Shown here piece by piece: positions 40,949-48,969 of a stretch of 64,000 bases of DNA (the stretch's first letter is position 1; each line of letters begins with the position of its first letter). This DNA comes from Natrinema amylolyticum (lineage in GTDB: Archaea > Halobacteriota > Halobacteria > Halobacteriales > Natrialbaceae): NCBI RefSeq assembly GCF_020515625.1, contig NZ_JAIWPJ010000001.1:1798001-1862000 (forward strand), written 5' to 3'. The notes beneath the pieces were generated by a model. The model was given only the letters and a program-made list of their open reading frames with translations. It was not told the origin of the DNA and made no database searches. Both the position numbers and the translations under genes were made by a program.

Positions 40949-42118
40949 ATGCCATCCACAAAGATACTGCTCATCGCGGCTGCGTCCTGTTTTCTCCTCG
41001 CGTTCGCAGTCCCGACAGTAGCGATCACAGTGGATGAGGCTGCGGAACGCGATGGCGTTGGCCTCGAGCCGACCGATGCCCAATATGCGACGATCGAAGA
41101 CGACGAAATAACACTCGATCTCGAGGCCCTCAACGACCGTGCAATAACACGAGCGGACGACGTGTTCACGATCACTGTCACCGACGACAATGTCGAGCGG
41201 ATCTGGATCGATCACGACGTGTCCGGGCTCACGTTCTACCGGGGCGACCAGCCGACGGCGACGATCAGCGAATCGAATCCCCTCGAGCCGTCGGCCGGCA
41301 CCGTCGCGAGTATCGGCGTCGCGGTCGATACCCACGTCGCGCAGTCGGGGACCGAGACGTTCACGGTTACAGTCAAGTACGCAGACGACGACAACAGCTC
41401 CGCTCGGTCTGCAGGGGGCTCGAGCGGGTCGGCCCCGTCCGAATCACCGGCCATCGAACGCTCGAGCGTCGACGTTTCGCCGTCGACGGTCGGGGCCGGC
41501 GAGACGGTGACGGCGACGGCGACGTACCGAAACGTCGGCGAGACGACCGAGTCAGTAACGGCGACCCTGACGGTCGACGGGACCGCCGTCGACCGGCGGA
41601 CGATCACCCTCGAGCCCGGCGAATCGCGGACCGTCACGTTCGAGCGGACGATGGAGTGGGCGGGGACGTACGAGGTCGGTATCGACGGGACGGGGAGCGC
41701 CTCGGTGACCGTCGAGGGGCCGCCGATCGAAGTCGTCGACGCGACCGTCGTCGATCCCGATATCTCCGTCGGCGAGTCGACGACAATTCGGGCGACGGTC
41801 AGGAACCCGACCGACGAACGGGTTACGCGCACGCTCGAACCGTCGGTCGACGGGATCGTCGTGGACGGCCGGGCCGTTTCGGTCCCGGCGAACGGCGAGC
41901 GGACGGTCAGCTTCGAGCGCCGGTTCGATAAGCCCGGGACGTACGACCTCGCCGTCAGCGGCGTGACTGCGGGGACGGTGTCGGTCGATCGAGCCGCGTT
42001 CTCGATCCGTGATCGTGAGCTTTCGCCGGCGACGACGGCAGCACTTGCTCCGCCGGCGACGGCGGGGCTGTTGTTCCTGGCGATCGCTGCGAACCGCCGG
42101 TGGGCGCTCCTTCGCTAG
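40949..42118 (+). CDS. Exported DUF1102-like protein with two CARDB-type domains and a C-terminal anchor
   Basis: A 389-residue protein with a signal peptide (KILLIAAASCFLLAFAVP). The first domain has ALNDRAITRADDVFTITVTDD, a TasA/DUF1102-like strand arrangement. Two Ig-like CARDB units follow, each with a VGAGETVTATATYRNVGE or VGESTTIRATVRNPTDE opening and a GESRTVTFERTMEWAGTY or GERTVSFERRFDKPGTY end. A C-terminal helix (AALAPPATAGLLFLAIAANRRW) could anchor it. It lies between the exported subunit and the signal peptidase, fitting an anchor or cap role. Confidence 0.75.
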   Translation: MPSTKILLIAAASCFLLAFAVPTVAITVDEAAERDGVGLEPTDAQYATIEDDEITLDLEALNDRAITRADDVFTITVTDDNVERIWIDHDVSGLTFYRGDQPTATISESNPLEPSAGTVASIGVAVDTHVAQSGTETFTVTVKYADDDNSSARSAGGSSGSAPSESPAIERSSVDVSPSTVGAGETVTATATYRNVGETTESVTATLTVDGTAVDRRTITLEPGESRTVTFERTMEWAGTYEVGIDGTGSASVTVEGPPIEVVDATVVDPDISVGESTTIRATVRNPTDERVTRTLEPSVDGIVVDGRAVSVPANGERTVSFERRFDKPGTYDLAVSGVTAGTVSVDRAAFSIRDRELSPATTAALAPPATAGLLFLAIAANRRWALLR

Positions 42119-42292
42119 CACGCAGTCGGGGAGTCAGTCTACGCCAGTGCAACCGCAGCGGTCGGGCAGTTCGCCGCTTCTCGCCCGCGTTCTCAATCGC
42201 CTGATCGCGCTCTCACGACCTTTATGCTGCTGCAGGCGAAACGTAGACTACTCGAATAGTCAGTTGAATATGACCGTCTCACCTACTGATTC

Positions 42293-43468
42293 ATGACTGC
42301 CGTCGGGCTCGCAAAGCGAGGGCTCGGACTCGTCCTCGTGGTGGCCGTCCTCCTCTTGGTGGTCGGCCAGTTGCTCGGACAGCCGATTCTGCTCGGGTAC
42401 GTCTCCTCCGGGAGCATGGAGCCGACGATGGACACCGGCGACGGGTTCGTGGCGATTCCCAGTCTCGTCACCGACGTCGAGGAGGGTGACGTCGTCGTCT
42501 ATCAGGCGCGGGAACTCCACGACGGCGGGCTGACGACCCATCGCGTGGTCGGCGAGACGGAAGAGGGGTACGTCACGAAAGGCGATGCGAACCCGTTTAC
42601 CGATCAGGACGGCGGCGAACCCCACGTGACGGAGGGCCAGATCGTCGCCGAAGTCTTGCAGGTAAACGGTGCCGTGGTGACGATTCCAGGTCTCGGCACC
42701 CTCGTGTTGGCCATTCAAGGCGTGGCGGCGTCGGCCGCCGGCACCGTCACGTCGGTGTTCGGCTTAGCGACGATGTCCGCGAACGGACTCGGGGCGCTCA
42801 TGGTCGCGGTCGGCGTCGCGATGCTCGGCTTCGGAACGCTCTTCGAGCGGCTCGGCCCGTCCCAGCGCGCAACGAGGCGGTCGCGCTCGCGCGAGAACGT
42901 GATCGCCTTCTGGACCGCGCTCGGCCTCGTCTTGCTCGTGTTCGTCACGTTCGCGACCGCGGCCATGGTCGTCCCCTCGGGAACGACCGAGTACGAACTC
43001 ATCAGTTCGGAGTCACCCGACGACAATCCACAGATCGTCGCCCCCGGCGAGACGACGGGACTCACCCGAACCGTCGATAATTCGGGCTACTTGCCGGTCG
43101 CGGTCGTTCACGAGGCCGAGAGCGGCGGGATCAGCGCCGACCCGACACGGCAGACGGTCGGCATCCGCGACAGCGGCGAGACCACGGTATCGCTGTCCGC
43201 CCCCGACGAGACGGGCGAGTATACGCGCCACCTCGGTGAGTACCGCTATCTCGCCGTGTTGCCGCCGTCCGTCCTGTTCTGGCTCCACGATCTGCATCCG
43301 CTCGCCGCTATCGGTGCGGTAAACGGCGTCATCGTCGGTCTCGCCGTGGCGATCGTACTCGTGCTCTTCGGCAGCGGCGACATCCGGTTCCGGTCCGCCG
43401 GCGATCACGTCCCGCTGTCGACGCGGCTCGAGCGAAAACTCCGCAACTGGCTCCGAAACGGGAAGTAG
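42293..43468 (+). CDS. Sec11-type signal peptidase I with a long C-terminal extension
   Basis: A 391-residue S26B peptidase, nearly twice the usual length. The catalytic Ser is S41 in SSGSMEPTMDTGD, the histidine is H83 in TTHRVVGETEEG and the acidic residue is in KGDANPFTDQDGG (about D98), giving the Ser/His/Asp set of ER and archaeal signal peptidases. After the protease domain come about 230 more residues: membrane helices (VIAFWTALGLVLLVFVTFATAAMV), an external beta domain and further helices (LAAIGAVNGVIVGLAVAIVLVLF). SipW-like enzymes that process TasA-family proteins are usually dedicated, and this one sits inside the locus. Confidence 0.87.
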   Translation: MTAVGLAKRGLGLVLVVAVLLLVVGQLLGQPILLGYVSSGSMEPTMDTGDGFVAIPSLVTDVEEGDVVVYQARELHDGGLTTHRVVGETEEGYVTKGDANPFTDQDGGEPHVTEGQIVAEVLQVNGAVVTIPGLGTLVLAIQGVAASAAGTVTSVFGLATMSANGLGALMVAVGVAMLGFGTLFERLGPSQRATRRSRSRENVIAFWTALGLVLLVFVTFATAAMVVPSGTTEYELISSESPDDNPQIVAPGETTGLTRTVDNSGYLPVAVVHEAESGGISADPTRQTVGIRDSGETTVSLSAPDETGEYTRHLGEYRYLAVLPPSVLFWLHDLHPLAAIGAVNGVIVGLAVAIVLVLFGSGDIRFRSAGDHVPLSTRLERKLRNWLRNGK

Positions 43469-43604
43469 CCCGGGGCCACTACGCTTATATTGGTTGATTT
43501 CTTTCACTAATTCATGAATTGTGGGGGTGACCGATCGGTTCGAAAGCGAACGGTTCGGCCACCGAACGTGTTCGTGACGGGGACCGGTGCGTGGGGGACG
43601 ACGG

Positions 43605-44789
43605 ATGATCGATAACCCGCGTCTCGAGTTACTGCTCGCCAGACAGGGTCGTGCGATCACGATCGCGCTGATTGCCGTTGGGCTCCTCGCGATCATCGCG
43701 ACCGGCTGGGCGGTCGCGAACCCGGAGACGACGACTTCGCCGCAGTTCGACGAGGAGGCGGTCACGGCCAACGTCGGAACGAGTGCGATCGTCACCGAGA
43801 GCGGGACCCTCTGGACCGACGGCGAGGAACTCTCGAACAGTTCGGTGTACTTTCTGAACGCGTCACCGGAACTGACGGTCGCTCCGGAGACGAAGCTGCG
43901 AAACGAAACCGGCGGGACGCCGATCGAGGACGGGGACGTCACCCACGAGGTGGTGCTTCGGTTCGAAGCGAACCGCGACGGCTCCGCGTTCTGGAACGAG
44001 ACCCATCAGGTGCTTCGCGAGTCGCCGTCGGTCGAAAACGGCGTCGCGACGTCACGGGCGACGATCGACGTCGAATCCTACCGGCAGCGCCAGCGCCAAC
44101 TCGAGCGCGAGGTCAGCGGGGTCGGCTCGGTCGAACTCGTGATGGAGCTCCGCGTCGAGTACGATACGGGTCGCCATCGGGGAACGCTGACGACCGCGAC
44201 GCCGGTGACGATCACGGAGGACGCCTACTGGCTCGAGGAGTCGCTTGCCGACTCCGCGTCGCACAGCCATCGGAGCGGCACGACGCGGACGACCGAGTCC
44301 CGCAACCCGGCGCTCGTCGGGGGTCTGTCGGTGCTCGGGACGCTCTCGCTCGCCGGGGCGGCGATCGTCGCCCGCCGGTCGCCGACCGACGTCGAGGCCG
44401 CTCGCCGCGCGGTCCACGAACAGCGCTACGCCGAGTGGATCTCCCGGGGCTCGATCCCGATGTGGATCGGCGACTATCACGTCTCGCTCGACACGCTCGA
44501 GGACGTCGTCGACGTCGCGATCGATACCAACGAGCGGGTCGTCCACGACACCCAGCGGGGGCTGTTCGCGGTCGTCAACGACGGCGTCGTCTACTACTAC
44601 AGCGACCGCGGCCTCTGGGAGGAGACCGCCTGGCCGGAGATGGACCTCAAGGAGCAGCCGGCCGTGATCGACGGCGATCGGGACCTATCTCCCGAGGAGC
44701 TCTCGGAGCTCGACCCGAGCGACGAGTTCGCCGCGTCCGACGAAGGCGTCGGGTTCGACGACGACGAAGAAGTCTGGGAACAGTTGTAG
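43605..44789 (+). CDS. DUF5305 family membrane protein
   Basis: A 394-residue protein with start MIDNPRLELLLARQGRA at 43605; a GTG 18 nt earlier is possible. One N-terminal helix (ITIALIAVGLLAIIATGWAV) leads to an external region with FDEEAVTANVGTSAIVTES, DVTHEVVLRFEANRDGSAFWN and an SVELVMELRVEYDT strand. A second helix near residue 240 (LVGGLSVLGTLSLAGAAIVA) returns to the cytoplasm, and an acidic cytoplasmic domain ends the protein. This is the DUF5305 layout, a family that tends to sit next to S26 signal peptidases and DUF1102 proteins in archaea. Confidence 0.78.
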   Translation: MIDNPRLELLLARQGRAITIALIAVGLLAIIATGWAVANPETTTSPQFDEEAVTANVGTSAIVTESGTLWTDGEELSNSSVYFLNASPELTVAPETKLRNETGGTPIEDGDVTHEVVLRFEANRDGSAFWNETHQVLRESPSVENGVATSRATIDVESYRQRQRQLEREVSGVGSVELVMELRVEYDTGRHRGTLTTATPVTITEDAYWLEESLADSASHSHRSGTTRTTESRNPALVGGLSVLGTLSLAGAAIVARRSPTDVEAARRAVHEQRYAEWISRGSIPMWIGDYHVSLDTLEDVVDVAIDTNERVVHDTQRGLFAVVNDGVVYYYSDRGLWEETAWPEMDLKEQPAVIDGDRDLSPEELSELDPSDEFAASDEGVGFDDDEEVWEQL

Positions 44790-44926
44790 CGTCTCCCTTC
44801 TCACGGCGGCGTCGACCGCCAGCCCGTCTCTCCGCACAGCATCCGGCGCGTCGTCGGGTCAAGAGACCCGGCGTCGACGGCCGATCGGGTTTCCGTAAAC
44901 CTTCCTGATCGATAATAAACGAAATC

Positions 44927-44934
44927 ACTATACG
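44927..44934 (+). promoter_or_regulatory. TATA-like promoter of the acyl-CoA synthetase gene
   Basis: ACTATACG centred about 28 nt before the ATG at 44959. Confidence 0.5.
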
Positions 44935-44958
44935 ACCGATGCGCGAAAATTTCGGCGT

Positions 44959-46569
44959 ATGGAAACGCCACTCATTGTCACGGACTTCCTCGAGCAGGCG
45001 CGGGATTACTACGGGGAGCAGGAAGCGATCGTGGGAACGGACGGCGATCGATTCACCTATGCGGAGTTCGGCGAGCGCGCGGACCGTTTCGCGGCGGCGC
45101 TGCAGGAGCGAGGGATCGAGAAGGGCGACCGGGTGGCCGTCCTCGATCCGAACACGCATTACCATCTCGAGGCGGCTTTCGGCGCGATGCAGCTCGGGGC
45201 GGTGCACACGCCGCTGAACTACCGCCTCGAGCCGGACGACTACGAGTACATCCTGTCGGACGCGGGCGTCGACGCGATCTTCGCCGACTACGAGTACGCT
45301 GACAAGATCGAGGCGATCCGCGACGAGGTGCCGACGGAGACGTTCGTGACGAACGATACCGACGCGGTGAAGGGCGACTGGGAGGATTTCGACGCGACCA
45401 TCTCGGCCGCCGGGACCGAGTTCGAGCGCCCGGAGATGGCCGAAGACGAGATAATCACGATCAACTACACCTCGGGGACGACGGGGGATCCGAAGGGCGT
45501 CTGTCGCACCCACCGGACGGAGACGCTACACGCCTACCTGATCTCGATCTATCACGAGATTACCGACGACGATACCTACCTGTGGACGCTGCCGATGTTC
45601 CACGTCAACGGCTGGGGTCACATCTACGCGGTGACCGGGATGGGCGCGACCCACGTCTGTACGCGAGGGGTCAACGCGGACGAGGTCGTCGCCTCGATCC
45701 GCGAGGAGGATGTCTCACTGCTCTGTGCCGCCCCGGCGGTGCTCAACCAGTTGGTCGACTACTACGAGAGCGAGGGCGAACCCGAGATGATGGGAGATCA
45801 GCAGGTCCGGGTCACGACCGCCGGCTCGGCCCCGCCGGAGGCGACGATTCGGGCCGTCGAGGACCGCTTCGGCTGGTATCTGAAACACCTCTACGGGGCG
45901 ACCGAGACGGGGCCGCTGATCACGATCTCCGACGCGAAGCGGCTCATGACCGACGACAACCGCTTCGAGATCAAGAAGCGCCAGGGGATGGGCGTCCTCG
46001 GCACCGACGTTCGCGTCGTCGACGAGGACGGCGAGGACGTCCCCCGCGACGATCAGACGCTCGGCGAGATCGTCGTCCGGGGCAATCAGATCATGGACCG
46101 CTACTGGAACAAGCCCGAGGCGACCGAGGAGGCGTTCACCGATCGTATCGAGGGCTACTACCACACCGGTGACCTCGCCACGATCGACGAGAACGGCATG
46201 ATCGCGATCCGGGACCGGAAGAAGGACATCATCATCTCGGGGGGCGAGAACATCTCGAGCATCGAACTCGAGGACACGCTGTTCGATCACGATGCGGTCG
46301 CCGACGCGGCCGTGATCCCAGCACCGAGCGACGAGTGGGGCGAGACGCCGAAGGCGTTCGTCGTGCCGTCGAACGGGGATCCGACCGATCCGCCGGTCTC
46401 GGCCGACGAACTGACCGAGTTCACCCGGGATCGACTCGCGAGCTACAAGGTCGTTCGCCGGATCGAATACGTCGAAGACCTCCCGAAGACCGCGACGGGA
46501 AAGACCCAGAAGTACGAACTCCGCCAGCAGGAGTGGGCCGACGAGGACCGGATGATCGGTGAGGGGTAG
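44959..46569 (+). CDS. AMP-forming acyl-CoA synthetase (fatty-acid CoA ligase-like)
   Basis: A 536-residue ANL enzyme. P-loop: INYTSGTTGDPKGVCRTHR; adenylate motif: LKHLYGATETGPLI; hinge and A8 region: YYHTGDLATIDENGMIAIRDRKKDIIISGGENISSIE; catalytic lysine region: PKTATGKTQKYELRQQ. The MFHVNGWGHIYAV block is typical of medium- and long-chain fatty acid-CoA ligases and aryl/cinnamoyl ligases. It would activate a carboxylic acid for beta-oxidation or a related path. It is a different subfamily from the enzyme at 26206. Own TATA box; no beta-oxidation genes adjoin. Confidence 0.9.
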   Translation: METPLIVTDFLEQARDYYGEQEAIVGTDGDRFTYAEFGERADRFAAALQERGIEKGDRVAVLDPNTHYHLEAAFGAMQLGAVHTPLNYRLEPDDYEYILSDAGVDAIFADYEYADKIEAIRDEVPTETFVTNDTDAVKGDWEDFDATISAAGTEFERPEMAEDEIITINYTSGTTGDPKGVCRTHRTETLHAYLISIYHEITDDDTYLWTLPMFHVNGWGHIYAVTGMGATHVCTRGVNADEVVASIREEDVSLLCAAPAVLNQLVDYYESEGEPEMMGDQQVRVTTAGSAPPEATIRAVEDRFGWYLKHLYGATETGPLITISDAKRLMTDDNRFEIKKRQGMGVLGTDVRVVDEDGEDVPRDDQTLGEIVVRGNQIMDRYWNKPEATEEAFTDRIEGYYHTGDLATIDENGMIAIRDRKKDIIISGGENISSIELEDTLFDHDAVADAAVIPAPSDEWGETPKAFVVPSNGDPTDPPVSADELTEFTRDRLASYKVVRRIEYVEDLPKTATGKTQKYELRQQEWADEDRMIGEG

Positions 46570-46776
46570 TCAGAGAGCGGCCGGTCCGCTGACTGGGTAT
46601 TCAGCCTCGTTCCGGTCTCTCGCGTTCGAATCTGTCCCGATCGTCGAATATCGTCGTATTTGATTAGTTCCGCCGGATCGGCTACGGATCGCGTATCGAG
46701 TGTATCACCGACTATATGGACATTTTACGCTATCGAATATATAGAAAAATGTCGGAGTTCCCTCTCGGTAAGGCTC

Positions 46777-46787
46777 AACTTTTATAC
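46777..46787 (+). promoter_or_regulatory. TATA-box promoter of the small wHTH regulator gene
   Basis: AACTTTTATAC is centred about 29 nt before the ATG at 46812. This supports the short start over a longer frame beginning at 46716. Confidence 0.6.
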
Positions 46788-46811
46788 TGCTGGGGCCTTT
46801 CGAATCGTAAT

Positions 46812-47108
46812 ATGGCAGAGACCGACGGGGAGGAGATCGAAGACTTGCCACCGAGCGCGAAACTCGTCTTCAAGGTTCTCGAGTACGACGGGCCGTTGAC
46901 GCAGAAACAGATCGTCGAGGAATCGATGCTCTCGGCCCGAACGGTGCGATACGCGCTCGAGCGTCTCGAAGACATTGGGATCGTTGACGAGGATATTTAC
47001 TTTGCGGACGCCCGTCAGAGCCTCTATCGGCTCGAAGAGCCGGTCGCCGCCGACGGTAACGGCGGCGTCGAGGAGTCCCCGAAGAAAGACGCCTGCTGTG
47101 CCGAATAA
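46812..47108 (+). CDS. Small MarR-like winged-helix regulator with a Cys-Cys tail
   Basis: A 98-residue protein starting MAETDGEEIEDLPPSAKLVF. The core is one winged helix (LVFKVLEYDGPLTQKQIVEESMLSARTVRYALERLEDIGIV). The C-terminal tail is Gly/Glu-rich and ends KKDACCAE. The adjacent cysteines could bind metal or sense redox state; that is a guess. It is a probable dimeric DNA-binding regulator. The next gene, a membrane protein, follows 45 nt later in the same direction and could be its target or operon partner. Confidence 0.82.
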   Translation: MAETDGEEIEDLPPSAKLVFKVLEYDGPLTQKQIVEESMLSARTVRYALERLEDIGIVDEDIYFADARQSLYRLEEPVAADGNGGVEESPKKDACCAE

Positions 47109-47153
47109 CGGCGAGAGCGGCAGAACTATTTTCTAGCGGTGACCGAATTCGGT

Positions 47154-47567
47154 ATGGATAAAGAGCGGCTCCCGCGGTGGGGATGGCTGCTGATCGGTCT
47201 GTTTCTGGCGGCGCTGGTCGCGAACATACTCAATCTGCTCGTTCTGGTACCGACCGTCCTTCCGGAGGCGTATCGATCGATCACGGTCATCACGACCATG
47301 TCGCCGGTACTGATCTACGTCGGCGTCTGGTACGACGAGGAGCGCCAGTCCTACTGGGAGCATTCGCGGGCGCGAATCGTCGGTGACGTCCTCTTCGTGG
47401 TGTCCGGTGCGGCGCTTGGGTCAGCGATCACGCTCGCAGTGATCGTTGACCTGGGAGTGTCCGCGTTTCTCCAGGACGTCCTCGCGATGGCCACCGGATT
47501 TCTTCTGGCGTGGGGGCTGTTCTGGTGGCGCAATCCGGATATGTACGCCATCGAAACGGATCAGTGA
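47154..47567 (+). CDS. Four-helix membrane protein, unknown function
   Basis: A 137-residue protein with four hydrophobic helices (WGWLLIGLFLAALVANILNLLVL, ITTMSPVLIYVGVWY, IVGDVLFVVSGAALGSAITLAVIVDL, LAMATGFLLAWGLFWW). ATG 47154 (MDKERLPRWGW) was preferred over GTG 47139 because a TATA-like ACTATTTTCTA sits about 25 nt before it. No family is recognised. Composition is normal for the genome. Confidence 0.65.
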   Translation: MDKERLPRWGWLLIGLFLAALVANILNLLVLVPTVLPEAYRSITVITTMSPVLIYVGVWYDEERQSYWEHSRARIVGDVLFVVSGAALGSAITLAVIVDLGVSAFLQDVLAMATGFLLAWGLFWWRNPDMYAIETDQ

Positions 47568-47624
47568 GACTCGGGCGTCGAGTAGCGAGTCGTGGCGCGG
47601 GGGGACGGCCGTCGATCGTCGTCG

Positions 47625-48539
47625 CTACTCGCGGGAGTCCGCTCCGCCGTCGACACGGTCCTCGCGGCCGAGGATCCCCGGCGTCGGCGGCGTCGTCCGT
47701 TTGTGGGCGGTGGCGGCGTGCAGGGACGCGATCTCGTCGGCCGTCTCGCGGTCGATCCGCAGGTCGGCGACGGCCTCCTCGAGCGGGAGTCCCTCCTCGA
47801 CGACTCGGTACAACAGCGGGTCGATGACGTCGTACCGGGCACCGAGTTCGCCGGCGTCGGTCTGGGTCGCCCAGAAGCCCGCCGTCGGCTCCTTGCTGAC
47901 GATGCGACGGGGAAGGCCGATGTGTTTGGCGAGCGCCCGGACCTCGGTCTTGTAGCAATCCCCGATCGGATAGGCGTCGGCCGCGCCGTCGCCGTGCTTG
48001 GTAAAGTACCCCAGCAGCTGTTCCGAACGGTTCGCGGTTCCGAGCACGAGCCGCGACTGGCTGTTCGCGGCGTAGTAGGCGGTGACCATCCGCAACCGCG
48101 CGACGGCGTTGCCGATCTCGTGGGTCCGCTCGTCGGACCGGTCAGTCGCGTTCGACGTCGACTCGAGGGTGCTCGCGACCGTCTCCTCGAAGGCCTCGAG
48201 CAACGGCCGCAACTGGATCTCCTGAAACTCGATTCCCATTCCCTCCGCGATCGTGCGGGCCTCGCTGACGTGGGCCGCGTCGGTCTTATGACAGGGCAAC
48301 CCGAGTCCGAGAACGTTCTCGTTGCCGACGGCCTCGACCGCGAGCGCGGTCGTCAGCGTCGAATCGATACCGCCGCTCATCGCGACGACAACGCCGTCCA
48401 CGCCGGCGTCGGCGACCCGCGTCCGAATGTCGGCGACGATCCGCTCGCGTATCGCCTCGAGCGAACGACGATCGGTCAGAAACGGGCCGTTCGTGCGCTC
48501 GATATCCGAATAGACGAACGTCTTCTTATCTACGCTCAT
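47625..48539 (-). CDS. nadE: NAD+ synthetase
   Basis: A 304-residue NadE. The ATP pyrophosphatase P-loop is VVAMSGGIDSTLTTALA near residue 50, the GTANRSEQLLGYFTKHGDGAADAYPIGD block holds Mg2+ and deamido-NAD contacts, and the KTEVRALAKHIGLP helix follows. There is no N-terminal glutaminase domain, so it uses ammonia. NadE makes NAD+ from nicotinate adenine dinucleotide in the last step of the pathway. It converges with the membrane protein gene. Confidence 0.94.
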   Translation of the reverse strand: MSVDKKTFVYSDIERTNGPFLTDRRSLEAIRERIVADIRTRVADAGVDGVVVAMSGGIDSTLTTALAVEAVGNENVLGLGLPCHKTDAAHVSEARTIAEGMGIEFQEIQLRPLLEAFEETVASTLESTSNATDRSDERTHEIGNAVARLRMVTAYYAANSQSRLVLGTANRSEQLLGYFTKHGDGAADAYPIGDCYKTEVRALAKHIGLPRRIVSKEPTAGFWATQTDAGELGARYDVIDPLLYRVVEEGLPLEEAVADLRIDRETADEIASLHAATAHKRTTPPTPGILGREDRVDGGADSRE

Positions 48540-48969
48540 ACGTTGGGATCACTTTGAGTTACCTACATTATCCAAACGATCGTCCGCTATAAGAATCTAA
48601 TCCTTAAACAGCTAGTAGCCAAAACCGTGGTTCAGGCCCACACGTTTTCGATTGCGTTCTATCGGTGTCTATCCGTCCAATTACTGTCTCGAGGATCGTG
48701 GGTCTTCGGACGTTTGTCGTCCCCGGCCGGCGGGCCGACTGCGCAACGGTCCACGCACCGCGGGACGTCCTGCGTCTCACTCGCCACCGGAAAGCGACCC
48801 GCTCGCATCCGCTCGCTCGCCGGATAATTACGACAGCATGACCGTCACCGAACCCTTCACGATGGACCGTTTTCCGCTCGGGTGCACTCACTACGTTCGC
48901 GCACGACTCGCGCAAAAATACACCAAAAAAGAGCCGCTCACTCACTGCGTTCGTTCGCGGGTTGGCTGC
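48540..48969. other. Intergenic region with a decayed copy of a gene 3' end
   Basis: About 430 bases between the nadE start and the PIN-ATPase stop. The part near 48828-48866 resembles the 3' end of the PIN-ATPase gene at 48973 (TTACGAC ... GTCACCGAA.CCTTC), encoding RSIVKGSVTVMLS-stop against the true RAIDRKDSVTIVPS-stop. Between the two copies lie similar CTCACTACGTTCGCG and CTCACTGCGTTCGTTCGCGG sequences and T-rich tracts on the minus strand. No gene is supported. Confidence 0.5.
48914..48930 (-). terminator. T-rich transcription terminator of the PIN-ATPase gene
   Basis: On the minus strand, two T-runs (T6 at 48925-48930 and T5 at 48914-48918) lie 40-60 nt after the stop codon at 48970. 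Archaeal RNA polymerase terminates at such oligo-T tracts. Confidence 0.5.
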
